DNA of 64,000 nucleotides from Halobacteriovorax sp. (GTDB lineage: Bacteria > Bdellovibrionota > Bacteriovoracia > Bacteriovoracales > Bacteriovoracaceae). Position numbers and translations under genes: made by a program. Below, in pieces: positions 17,794 through 25,699 of the stretch. The notes below the pieces were generated by a model. That model had not been told where the DNA came from. It saw only the letters and a program-made list of their open reading frames with translations, and made no database searches. The stretch lies in assembly GCA_002720865.1 (NCBI GenBank), contig PBIO01000014.1, positions 620,001 to 684,000 of the forward strand, given 5' to 3'. The number at the start of each line of letters is the position of its first letter. Positions within the stretch are counted from its first letter, which is position 1.

Positions 17794-18644
17794 TCAGACT
17801 CCTCTTCATTAACATTGGCCCAAAAGGATCTTCTCTTTTTTAAGCCTTCTTCAGTAAGCCTTCTTACCTCACTCTCTAGGGCCTTGATATGAATATCTAT
17901 TTCTGAATCTGAAGATTCAGGAGTAAGGCCCTCCGGAACGTCATACGGCTTTCCAATATAAATATCGACTGGAGAAGGCATTGGAATTAGTGATGGGGTT
18001 AGTGGCAGGGCCGGCAACCCAAGAAATTTTGCTAACTTTCTTGGATGATAAACGAAGGGGTAGAACTCTTCTGCACCCACAACAGCAATGGGAAGCATTT
18101 TCGTTCCCGTTTGCAGGGCCATCCTAAAAAAGCCTCGCGTAAATTTCTGAAGTTTGTAAAAATCAGCCGTGTTCTTGGCCACACCTCGAACGCCTTCAGG
18201 AAAAACGAGGACTGACTGCTTGGCCTCTAGTAAGTTAATACAGTTTTGTCGATCACCAAGAACTGCGCCACCTTCCGCGGCCCAGGTTCCAAAAAATGGT
18301 AGGCTTGTTACAAATCTTTCAACCATGGGTCTTAGCACTCGAGGAGATTCCATCTCCATACAAAAAGCGATGCAAATTAGCATGCCATCAATTGCTATTT
18401 GCCCTGAGTGATTGGAGACCACTAAGTAGGGTTCGTCTTGAACATTTTCTTTTCCAAAAACGCGAACCTTGAAATAGTTTTTATAAAAGGGCCAGATCAT
18501 CTCCATATTTTTTCTGGCCTTGCGCAGGCTTAGCCCCCAAGGATCTTCCCCTTCGGGATAAATTTTACGAAGGTGTTCAAAGATGCGATCAAGCTCTTCT
18601 TTAGGTGGTTTAACTCGGAGCTTTTCGCTCAAAAACTCTAACAT
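17790..18644 (-). CDS. Lysophospholipid acyltransferase family (PlsC-like) protein
   Basis: 284 residues. The catalytic block SNHSGQIAIDG corresponds to the NHxxxxD motif at ~residues 77-84. FPEGVRG is the PEG/acceptor-binding block (~150). A third hydrophobic motif around AVVGAEEFYPFVYHPRK follows. This family acylates glycerophospholipids or other lipids at the inner membrane. It is the first gene of the acyltransferase-SDR-DUF2079 operon and points to lipid or glycolipid synthesis. The family is clear; the acceptor is not. Confidence 0.88.
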   Translation of the reverse strand: MLEFLSEKLRVKPPKEELDRIFEHLRKIYPEGEDPWGLSLRKARKNMEMIWPFYKNYFKVRVFGKENVQDEPYLVVSNHSGQIAIDGMLICIAFCMEMESPRVLRPMVERFVTSLPFFGTWAAEGGAVLGDRQNCINLLEAKQSVLVFPEGVRGVAKNTADFYKLQKFTRGFFRMALQTGTKMLPIAVVGAEEFYPFVYHPRKLAKFLGLPALPLTPSLIPMPSPVDIYIGKPYDVPEGLTPESSDSEIDIHIKALESEVRRLTEEGLKKRRSFWANVNEEESE

Positions 18645-18751
18645 AACGTACCGTGATCATTGGGTTTTCTTTTATTCTATCACTTTCGGCCCGCTTCACA
18701 AGAAACGGCAGTTTAGGTTATACTTTCCCTAGGTTTTACCGGAGTAAATTT

Positions 18752-19087
18752 ATGCAGAAACAACCAGGTTGGCAGTCACGTTTTCAAGAGATCCTTCAAA
18801 CTTGTCAGGATGAGGTGAAGAGGACCACAGAGATTGGCAAGAAAATGCTAACGGCCTCTAGGACAAATACAAATTTACATGAAGCTCATGAAGAGCTTGG
18901 GCAACTTGTGGTGAGATCTATTGAAAGCGGAGAGCTTAAGTGGGAGAACCCAAAAGTTATTGAGCTTTTAGAAAAAATCAAAGACTGCGAAAAAGACTTA
19001 GAAACCATTGAAGAAGAAGTTAATAAGATTAAATTTGCCGCTGGTCCGGTGGACGTTTCAAAGGATGAACAACCTAAACAAGATTAA
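18752..19087 (+). CDS. Small cytosolic helical/coiled-coil protein of unknown function
   Basis: I do not recognise this 111-residue protein. The ATG at 18752 is preferred because GGAG lies 7 nt upstream; an ATG at 18653 adds 33 residues that read as leader sequence. The product is strongly charged and helical. Heptad-like spacing at residues ~55-95 (LLEKIKDCEKDLETIEEEVNK) suggests a short coiled coil, and the tail is acidic and disordered. It ends inside the convergent engB gene (14-nt overlap). No signal peptide. Confidence 0.65.
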   Translation: MQKQPGWQSRFQEILQTCQDEVKRTTEIGKKMLTASRTNTNLHEAHEELGQLVVRSIESGELKWENPKVIELLEKIKDCEKDLETIEEEVNKIKFAAGPVDVSKDEQPKQD

Positions 19088-19718
19088 CTCTTAAGAGATA
19101 ATTAACCAGGGCGTCTTCTAGCTGGGGAACGCCCTTTGAATTCTCAGCTGAAACAAAATAAATTTGCTTAAAAAATGGAGTGGCTGCAAAGATGGCCGGC
19201 TTTTGCTTTTCTAATTTTGCCCTATCTTTTTGAGTCTTAAGTTTGTCAATTTTATTAAAAATTAAAAATGCTTCATGATTAAAATTAATAATAAAATCTT
19301 GAAAATGAAGATCGGTTTTTTGCTGGGGATGTCTTGAGTCTTGTAGGTTAAGCAAAAGAACTCTTGAAGGCATTTTATTGAAGAAAAGACCCATCAGCTC
19401 TTCCCATCTTTGGGACATCAGCTTGTTTACATCAGCATGCCCATAGCCAGGTAGATCAAAGAGAAAAAATGTTTCTTCATTATCACCTTCAAGCTTAAAC
19501 TCGAAGATATTAACTTCTCTGGTTCTACCAGGTGTTTTAGAGGTTCTTGCAGTTTTTCTTCCAAAGAGAGTATTGATAAGACTCGACTTTCCAACATTAG
19601 AGCGTCCAACAAAGGCCAAACCTTTGGCATTTGGATTGTCATTCAACCATTGCTCTAGCTGAGCAGGCTGGCTGATACCCATTTTAAATTGAGCGCTGCC
19701 TTTGGCAATCTTACTCAT
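19074..19718 (-). CDS. engB: EngB/YihA (YsxC) ribosome-biogenesis GTPase
   Basis: 214 residues from the ATG at 19718, chosen because AGGAG sits 5 nt upstream; the open frame extends 48 codons further without support. G1 is GRSNVGKSS, G2 the SKTPGRT region, G3 DLPGYG, G4 NKID and G5 VSAENSKG, all canonical for EngB. EngB assists late maturation of the large ribosomal subunit and is usually essential. It is divergent from the sigma-54 activator and overlaps the convergent small coiled-coil gene. Confidence 0.94.
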   Translation of the reverse strand: MSKIAKGSAQFKMGISQPAQLEQWLNDNPNAKGLAFVGRSNVGKSSLINTLFGRKTARTSKTPGRTREVNIFEFKLEGDNEETFFLFDLPGYGHADVNKLMSQRWEELMGLFFNKMPSRVLLLNLQDSRHPQQKTDLHFQDFIINFNHEAFLIFNKIDKLKTQKDRAKLEKQKPAIFAATPFFKQIYFVSAENSKGVPQLEDALVNYLLRVNLV

Positions 19719-19856
19719 TGATTCTCCTGGCGGTCTTAAGCGGACCACAATGTTCTCTAAAAAGTCATCGCACCTTACTAAATAATTGAAACCTTTGACC
19801 ATAGTTAGGCATGACATTTGAAAAAAACACCGAGAGTTCAATTTTTGGAGGTTAAA

Positions 19857-21182
19857 ATGCAATCAATTGTAGAGTTTAAAGAAGAAAAACCTAGATTCTT
19901 TAGTGATTTTGGTGGCTTACGAATTAAGGAATCAGGTCTTAGGCTTGGAGATAAGATCACAATTAAGCCTTTCAATGGGGCCAGACAAGAGGTTTTGCTT
20001 TCAAGGCTTAGCTATAGGTTCAAAAGGGGAAGTGAGTATGCCTTTTTTGGGGAGGATTGTGAGATTCAAATACCCATTATTTCAAAAGTGTTTACTGAAT
20101 ATAAGTTAATACTTTGCTCTAAAGATCCTGAGATCTCCGTCGATGAAAATGCCCGATATCTTTTAAGAGCAACGGGGCTAAATCCCTTCAAGTTAAACGG
20201 GAATTATACCTTTGAAGCTTTTTTGGAGTACGGAGATAAGGTTGAACTTGAGTATACGAGACTTGAGATTAATCAACCAACTCCCACTGAGCATTCGGCG
20301 GAGCTACCTTTAGATAAAAACTTAATACAAAGTAATCTCAGTGTATTGATAGTGGGAGAAACAGGGACTGGAAAAAGTAGATTGGCAAATAACATTCATG
20401 AAAACTCTCTTAGGCAAGGACCATTTGTACAAATCAATATTTCTTCCTATTCAGAAAGCCTGCTTGAATCTGAACTCTTTGGACATGTAAAAGGAGCCTT
20501 CACCGGAGCAGTTACTTCAAAGAAGGGGGCTTTTGCAGAGGCTCATAGAGGTACTCTTTTTATCGATGAAATTGATTCTTTGCCAATGGGGATTCAAACA
20601 AAACTTCTTTTATTCTTAGATAATAAAAAGATCAGACCGGTTGGAGGGTTAAGTGATCAACAGCTTGATGTAAGGCTTATTTTTTCAAGTGGAAAAGATT
20701 TAAAAGAATTGGTTCGGCAAGATAAAATGAGAAGGGATTTTTACTATAGGCTAACAACCGGTGGGAGGATTCATCTAAAACCTCTTAGACTCGATACAAA
20801 AAAAATTACTCTTTTATTAAAGCATTTTGAAAAAGAAAAAGGGGTTCATATAGTCCCTGGTCTCAAAAAGTTTTATCGCAAGTATCAATGGCCTGGGAAT
20901 ATTAGACAGCTATTAGGTCATTTAGAGCAGAAACATATTCTCTCTGGAGGAGATAAAATTTCATATTCGTCAGTGGATGAGGAGCTTTCACAAAACCTGC
21001 TGGAAGAACAAGTCTTAAGCAATATCGACGATATTAAGTCCTTAGAGCAGATGAAAAAACTTTATGTGAATAGAATCTATGAAAGGATTGGAAGAAATAT
21101 AAAAAAGACGTCAAAAGTTCTTGGAGTCTCACCTAATACAGTTAGGTCCTTGGTAAAAGAGGTTAAAACTGAACTACTTTAA
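19857..21182 (+). CDS. Sigma-54-dependent transcriptional activator with FHA-like N-terminus
   Basis: 441 residues from the ATG at 19857 (GGAGG five nt upstream). The N-terminal ~145 residues lack a receiver. RATGLNPFKLNGNYTF followed by LEYGDKVELEY resembles the end of an FHA domain, which binds phosphothreonine, but the match is weak. The AAA+ domain has Walker A GETGTGKS (~residue 166), the intact sigma-54-contacting loop GAFTGA, and Walker B LFIDEIDSLP. A Fis-type helix-turn-helix closes the protein (RNIKKTSKVLGVSPNTVRSLV). It should open promoters of -24/-12 type; the targets are not visible here. A convergent FliL-like gene hints at motility or surface functions. Confidence 0.9.
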   Translation: MQSIVEFKEEKPRFFSDFGGLRIKESGLRLGDKITIKPFNGARQEVLLSRLSYRFKRGSEYAFFGEDCEIQIPIISKVFTEYKLILCSKDPEISVDENARYLLRATGLNPFKLNGNYTFEAFLEYGDKVELEYTRLEINQPTPTEHSAELPLDKNLIQSNLSVLIVGETGTGKSRLANNIHENSLRQGPFVQINISSYSESLLESELFGHVKGAFTGAVTSKKGAFAEAHRGTLFIDEIDSLPMGIQTKLLLFLDNKKIRPVGGLSDQQLDVRLIFSSGKDLKELVRQDKMRRDFYYRLTTGGRIHLKPLRLDTKKITLLLKHFEKEKGVHIVPGLKKFYRKYQWPGNIRQLLGHLEQKHILSGGDKISYSSVDEELSQNLLEEQVLSNIDDIKSLEQMKKLYVNRIYERIGRNIKKTSKVLGVSPNTVRSLVKEVKTELL

Positions 21183-21398
21183 TGGTGATGAAAAAAGCCA
21201 GGTAAGCAAGGAGCTAACAAGCTTTGGTAGTCATCCAAGTTTTATCGACGCGCTTTAGGGCAGCTGGATTATTTTTTGATCAAAAACAGACCAGTGAGGT
21301 TCAAACCTCTATTAATCATAATTTCTAAAAGAGTTCTTTAGTTCGGTTTGAGACCTGGCATTATTCATCACCATGGTAGTAGGTCAGTTTAAAAGAGG
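21183..21398. other. 216-bp intergenic region between convergent genes
   Basis: No ORF or RNA gene is recognised. It contains a short inverted repeat, GAGGTTCAAACCTC at 21296-21309, and no T-tract terminator on either strand. Confidence 0.4.
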
Positions 21399-22238
21399 TT
21401 AGCCAGCCATGATGCTGTGGATATGCACTTCTTCAATACTTCCCTCAATCTTTAGGTCATTAAGAAGCACTTGCATTTCTTTCTTGATTTTTTCTTTTAT
21501 GACTCTCTTTCCGTCATCCTCTAATGGGAAGTTAGGTAAGATTTGTTCTACTGATGTGTTGAGCTTATCTTTTAAGAGGTGAATATTTTCAAAGAAATAT
21601 TCCTTGATATAGCGATTAGATGAAACAAAAGTAAAGTCGATTACAAGTTTAGAGGCAGGATTTCTCCCTGCATAAACAGGGAAGGATACATTCCTCACTC
21701 TTAATTCTCTTTCTTGCCTTTTATAATAAACAGGTCTTTTTTCAGGAGTATTTGCGCTCGGAGCTTCCTCAATCATTTCGCTGGCCGGAGCTCTTTTTTC
21801 CGAGATTTTTTGAACTTGTTGATAGATGGCAATTGATGAAAGGCCGCCCATTGTTGCAACGGAAACCATAGCGAGCATAGTCGTTGGCTTCATGGCGATA
21901 TACCAGTCTCGAACTCTTCCTATAAAAGGAGAGAAGACGGCGAAGACGGCGAGAAAAACTTTTTCCCAATCAATCTTCTTAAAGTCTGTTGTTTTAAAAA
22001 ATAAAAGAGCTTTTCCAATGGCACCAGAAATCTTTCCAAAAAAAGAATCAAAAACACTTTTAATTCCAAGTAGCTTTACTTGCAGATTTTGAAGGTCAAA
22101 TAAGGGCTTTCCTTTTCTTTTGTCGATGGTGTTCTTAATTGAGCTGGGAGTGCTCTTGGCCACGAAAATACGAAGAAAGTTCATCATACTTTCGATAAGT
22201 AAATTGAGCTTTTCTTCTAATTTTTCCCATGCTTTCAA
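21399..22238 (-). CDS. FliL-like membrane protein with extended cytoplasmic N-terminus
   Basis: 279 residues. It starts at TTG (22238): AGGAGG lies 8 nt upstream, and no ATG begins the same frame nearby. The first ~115 residues are charged. One transmembrane segment follows (~118-137, LAMVSVATMGGLSSIAI), then a periplasmic domain whose order of strand, helix and KEKIKKEMQVLLNDLKIEGSIEEV resembles FliL, the stator-associated flagellar protein. True FliL has only a short cytoplasmic tail. This may be a FliL relative tied to flagella or to another motility or adhesion motor. The resemblance is by pattern only. Confidence 0.5.
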   Translation of the reverse strand: MKAWEKLEEKLNLLIESMMNFLRIFVAKSTPSSIKNTIDKRKGKPLFDLQNLQVKLLGIKSVFDSFFGKISGAIGKALLFFKTTDFKKIDWEKVFLAVFAVFSPFIGRVRDWYIAMKPTTMLAMVSVATMGGLSSIAIYQQVQKISEKRAPASEMIEEAPSANTPEKRPVYYKRQERELRVRNVSFPVYAGRNPASKLVIDFTFVSSNRYIKEYFFENIHLLKDKLNTSVEQILPNFPLEDDGKRVIKEKIKKEMQVLLNDLKIEGSIEEVHIHSIMAG

Positions 22239-22421
22239 AAGCTTAACCTCCTAAGGCTTGCCATCTCTTACTTATCGGAAAATAGGCTTAAAACCTGACT
22301 ATCTAAGTAAATAGTAGAGTATTTTCCTCCAATAGAGAGCTGAAATAGGCATAAATGTCCATATATTGGGGATATAGGGCGGTTTCTAGAGGTTTTAGAA
22401 ATTTGCCCCGATAAGCTTAAT

Positions 22422-22448
22422 GCCCAAGGAAATGGGCTAATTGGCCCA
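22422..22448 (+). promoter_or_regulatory. Three-arm stem set before the BamE-like lipoprotein gene
   Basis: GCCCA (22422-22426), TGGGC (22433-22437) and GCCCA (22444-22448) follow each other with 6-nt spacers, so the middle arm can pair with either side. The last arm ends 16 nt before the ATG. Such alternatives can control translation, but arms of 5 bp are short. The rest of the 226-bp gap shows nothing recognised. Confidence 0.3.
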
Positions 22449-22464
22449 TAAATAGGATTTAACT

Positions 22465-23127
22465 ATGAAAGCATTATCTCTAATCACGATACTCTTTTTG
22501 ACCACGAGCTGCGCTTCTTTATTTCAAGAAAGAACTTTTATTCGAGAAATGGATAAGGAAAGCGATGGAACTTGGACTCCTCATGAGGATTTTCATGTCA
22601 TTCCAGGTGACCAACATGATGGTTATAGGACCAGAGAACAAATTGCTTCTCGAACTCCGGGGGCAAAAATTAATACCCTAGAGGATAGTCTGCAAAGAGA
22701 GCTTTCAGTGAAAGAAAAATCACTGACCATGGAGCAGTATGCGGAGTATTCAGAAATCAAACCAGATTTAGATACGATTAGTGAAAAAATTTATTTTTTA
22801 AATTTATCAGTTGATGAAAGAGAAGAGTATTTAAGCTCAAGGCAGCTCGGTAAATATGCTGTTACCAATCGTCCTTCAAGAGGAAGACGATCGGCCGGTT
22901 ATAGGGAACCTGCTTCAATGCCAATTGCTAATTCCTTTTCCTATGGAAGAAATATCTATCAAGGAATGGCGAAAGAAGAAGTGAGGAGCTCTTGGGGAAG
23001 ACCTACCAGAGTGGATGTAGCAGGGGATCCTAGAAACCAAAATGAGCGCTGGACTTTCTATGAAAATGGGAAGATTAAGCAGGTCTTTTTTGAAGGTGGA
23101 GTGGTTCAAGGCTGGGCCCTCGAGTAA
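22465..23127 (+). CDS. Lipoprotein with C-terminal BamE/SmpA-like domain
   Basis: 220 residues: lipoprotein signal with lipobox around LTTSC (Cys16), a charged central region, and a C-terminal ~60-residue domain. That domain begins YQGMAKEEVRSSWGRPTRVD and ends RWTFYENGKIKQVFFEGGVV, the SmpA/OmlA-like pattern (small beta-sheet domain of BamE). Position before accA with no other envelope gene does not define a partner. It may serve as an outer-membrane assembly accessory or an unrelated envelope lipoprotein using the same fold. Confidence 0.7.
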   Translation: MKALSLITILFLTTSCASLFQERTFIREMDKESDGTWTPHEDFHVIPGDQHDGYRTREQIASRTPGAKINTLEDSLQRELSVKEKSLTMEQYAEYSEIKPDLDTISEKIYFLNLSVDEREEYLSSRQLGKYAVTNRPSRGRRSAGYREPASMPIANSFSYGRNIYQGMAKEEVRSSWGRPTRVDVAGDPRNQNERWTFYENGKIKQVFFEGGVVQGWALE

Positions 23128-23274
23128 ATCTTAATAAATGACGAATTTTTAATACCTTTTCGCTGTGTCATTTGGCACAGCTCCGTTGTTTTCTCCTAAT
23201 TTTTCTACTATTCTCCGAGCTAAATTTTTGGGCACACTATAAAGAAGGTGACACAGGTCATCAAAGGAAGAATC

Positions 23275-24246
23275 ATGAGTGAACTTCTCGATAGTTATAC
23301 TCTGGAGTTTGAAAAGCCGGTTAAAGAGCTTGAAGAACAAATTAGGGAATTAGAAAACAAAGGTCATGTGGACCTCTCTAAAGAAATCAAAGCTCTTCAG
23401 AAAAAAGTTAATGGCTTAATAAAAGAGATCTACGATAATTTAAGTCCTTGGGAAAGAGTTCAGCTTTCAAGACATCCGAATCGTCCCCATGCACTTGATT
23501 ATATCAATAATATTATTTCAGACTTTCATGAAGTGGCCGGAGATCGCCATTTTGCAAATGACCCCGCCGTTCTTGCAGGCTTTGGCTTTATTGGTAAACA
23601 AAAAGTCGCTGTTGTAGGTATTCAAAAAGGTCGAAAGACTAAAGAAAAAGTTTTAAGAAATTTTGGTATGCCTAGACCTGAAGGATATAGAAAAGCCTTA
23701 AGAGTTATGCAGACGGCAAGCCGGTTTAATATTCCCATCATCAGCTTAGTTGATACTCCCGGTGCCTACCCTGGAATTGGTGCTGAGGAAAGAGGTCAGT
23801 CTTGTGCCATCGCAGAGAACTTGGCCGAAATGTTTGATATCAAAAGCCCAATCGTTTCAGTCGTCATTGGAGAAGGGGGATCAGGAGGGGCGCTCGGCAT
23901 AGCCATCGCAGATAAAGTTCTCATGATGGAGTATTCAGTTTACTCAGTGATCTCTCCTGAATCCTGTGCTTCAATTCTTTGGGCCGATCCTAAAAAAGCA
24001 GAGGTAGCTGCTAACTCACTTCAAATAGGACCAAGTAAAGCACTAGAGCTTGGCGTAGTTGATGGTATAATAGCGGAACCCACTGGTGGAGCACATAAAG
24101 ATACGGCAAAAGCGTTTGAAGCTGTGACAAAAGCTATTGAAACAGAAATAAAGAAACTATTAAAAGAAGATATAGAAGATTTAAAGAATTCCCGCTTTGA
24201 AAAATTCAGGGCCATGGGTAACTCGACCATCTTCGCGGAGAACTAG
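23275..24246 (+). CDS. accA: Acetyl-CoA carboxylase carboxyltransferase subunit alpha
   Basis: 323 residues from the ATG at 23275 (AAGGA upstream); a GTG at 23248 adds nine. AccA with AccD transfers the carboxyl group from biotin to acetyl-CoA for fatty-acid synthesis. The N-terminal helix (LEFEKPVKELEEQIRELE) and the crotonase-like core with GRKTKEKVLRNFGMPRPEGYRKA, PGAYPGIGAEERGQ and GEGGSGGALGI are family hallmarks. accD is not in the window. It is followed closely by yicC, gmk and rel, with gaps of only 5, 2 and 0 nt, so one transcript is likely. Confidence 0.96.
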   Translation: MSELLDSYTLEFEKPVKELEEQIRELENKGHVDLSKEIKALQKKVNGLIKEIYDNLSPWERVQLSRHPNRPHALDYINNIISDFHEVAGDRHFANDPAVLAGFGFIGKQKVAVVGIQKGRKTKEKVLRNFGMPRPEGYRKALRVMQTASRFNIPIISLVDTPGAYPGIGAEERGQSCAIAENLAEMFDIKSPIVSVVIGEGGSGGALGIAIADKVLMMEYSVYSVISPESCASILWADPKKAEVAANSLQIGPSKALELGVVDGIIAEPTGGAHKDTAKAFEAVTKAIETEIKKLLKEDIEDLKNSRFEKFRAMGNSTIFAEN

Positions 24247-24251
24247 AAATT

Positions 24252-25124
24252 ATGATTTACTCCATGACCGGATTTGGAAGAGGTGAAGGGAATAACGATG
24301 ATTATGCTGTCACCGTTGAACTAAAGTCGGTTAATCATCGCTTTAAAGATACGCGATTCAAAATGTCTTCGGCTTTTAACTCAATAGAACTAGATATGAA
24401 AAAGCGTTTGAATGAAAAATTCAAGCGTGGAAGCTTTGATATTTTTGTTAATTATAAAAGAAGTGAAAGCAACTCTAAGTTTGCTGATATTGACTCTGAT
24501 AAAGTTAAGAGCTTTATTTCATCAATCAAAGAGATGACAGAAGGGGCAGGTGTACAGGTCACAGCAGATGCAACTTCTTTTCTTCGAAATGAATTCTATG
24601 TTGATCAAGATCTAAGCAAAGACAAAAGATTGATGTCTGCCACTTGGGAAGCTTTTGATGCCGCTGTTGAATCCCTTAGCGCTAGTCGCCTTTCTGAAGG
24701 CGAAAAAATGTTAAAAGTGATTCAGAACCATAAAAAGCAATATGAAGGATTTTATCAATTCATTAACTCGAAGGCGGACTCTTTTCAAGAGAGCGTTGAA
24801 GAGAAGCTTAAGAAAAGGTTCCATGAGTATGCTTCAGAACTGAATGTAGATGAGCCTCGCTTTATGCAGGAAGTGATTTATTATCTTGAAAAGCTCGATG
24901 TGCATGAAGAAATAAATCGTATTCAGGCCCATCTTGAAAAGCTTGATAAAATCTTAAGTGATGGCGGAGAAGTAGGAAGGCAAATAGATTTTTTAATTCA
25001 GGAATTAAATAGAGAGACGAATACCATTGGTTCTAAATCTAATTTAAAAGACATTTCGGATTCAGTCGTTCAAATGAAAGTTCAGCTCGAGAAAATTAGA
25101 GAGCAAGGGCTAAATCTGGAATAA
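24252..25124 (+). CDS. YicC/YloC family endoribonuclease
   Basis: 290 residues. MIYSMTGFGRGEG at the N-terminus and VELKSVNHRFKDTRFKM are the YicC-N signature. The C-terminal DUF1732 block is present as DVHEEINRIQAHLEKLDKIL and GRQIDFLIQELNRETNTIGSK. YicC-type proteins are hexameric endoribonucleases and commonly precede gmk, as here. It follows accA by 5 nt and precedes gmk by 2 nt. Confidence 0.93.
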   Translation: MIYSMTGFGRGEGNNDDYAVTVELKSVNHRFKDTRFKMSSAFNSIELDMKKRLNEKFKRGSFDIFVNYKRSESNSKFADIDSDKVKSFISSIKEMTEGAGVQVTADATSFLRNEFYVDQDLSKDKRLMSATWEAFDAAVESLSASRLSEGEKMLKVIQNHKKQYEGFYQFINSKADSFQESVEEKLKKRFHEYASELNVDEPRFMQEVIYYLEKLDVHEEINRIQAHLEKLDKILSDGGEVGRQIDFLIQELNRETNTIGSKSNLKDISDSVVQMKVQLEKIREQGLNLE

Positions 25125-25126
25125 TC

Positions 25127-25699
25127 ATGGCACAAACTGAAGGTAAAATCATAATCATCGTAGCGCCATCCGGTTCTGGAAAATCTACTTTAATTCAAAA
25201 AATTAAGGAAGAATTCAAAAACTTAGAATGGTCGGTAAGCTTTACGACTCGCCCTCAAAGAGAAGGTGAAGTCGATGGGGTTGCTTATAATTTTATAAAC
25301 AAAGAAGAATTTGAACAAAGAAGAGATAAGAACGAATTTCTTGAATGGGCCCTGGTTCATCAAAACTATTATGGAACTTCAAAGATATTTGTTGAAGAAA
25401 AGCTTAAAGAAGGAATTAATATCTTATTTGATTTAGATGTTCAGGGTGTCGATAGCTTTAAAGAATACTTTGGAGATAAGGCCAAAGCAATTTTTATTGC
25501 TCCACCTTCAATTGAGGCTCTAAAGTCTAGGCTCTTGCAAAGAGGAACAGATAATATCGATGTGATTAATGTTCGCTTAGAGAATGCGCAAAAAGAGCTG
25601 CTAAGAAAAGATGATTTTGATTACTGTGTTGTGAATGATGAAATAGACCGCGCCCATCAGGAGCTTAGGTCTGTTATACTAGAGATTATGGAGAGTTAG
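25127..25699 (+). CDS. gmk: Guanylate kinase
   Basis: 190 residues. It phosphorylates GMP to GDP with ATP. The P-loop is IVAPSGSGKST (~residue 11), and the GMP-binding block is SFTTRPQREGEVDGVAYNF. LFDLDVQGVDSFK and the lid region complete the family pattern. Located between yicC and the ppGpp synthase/hydrolase, it supplies the guanine nucleotide pool that the next enzyme uses and senses. Confidence 0.96.
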   Translation: MAQTEGKIIIIVAPSGSGKSTLIQKIKEEFKNLEWSVSFTTRPQREGEVDGVAYNFINKEEFEQRRDKNEFLEWALVHQNYYGTSKIFVEEKLKEGINILFDLDVQGVDSFKEYFGDKAKAIFIAPPSIEALKSRLLQRGTDNIDVINVRLENAQKELLRKDDFDYCVVNDEIDRAHQELRSVILEIMES

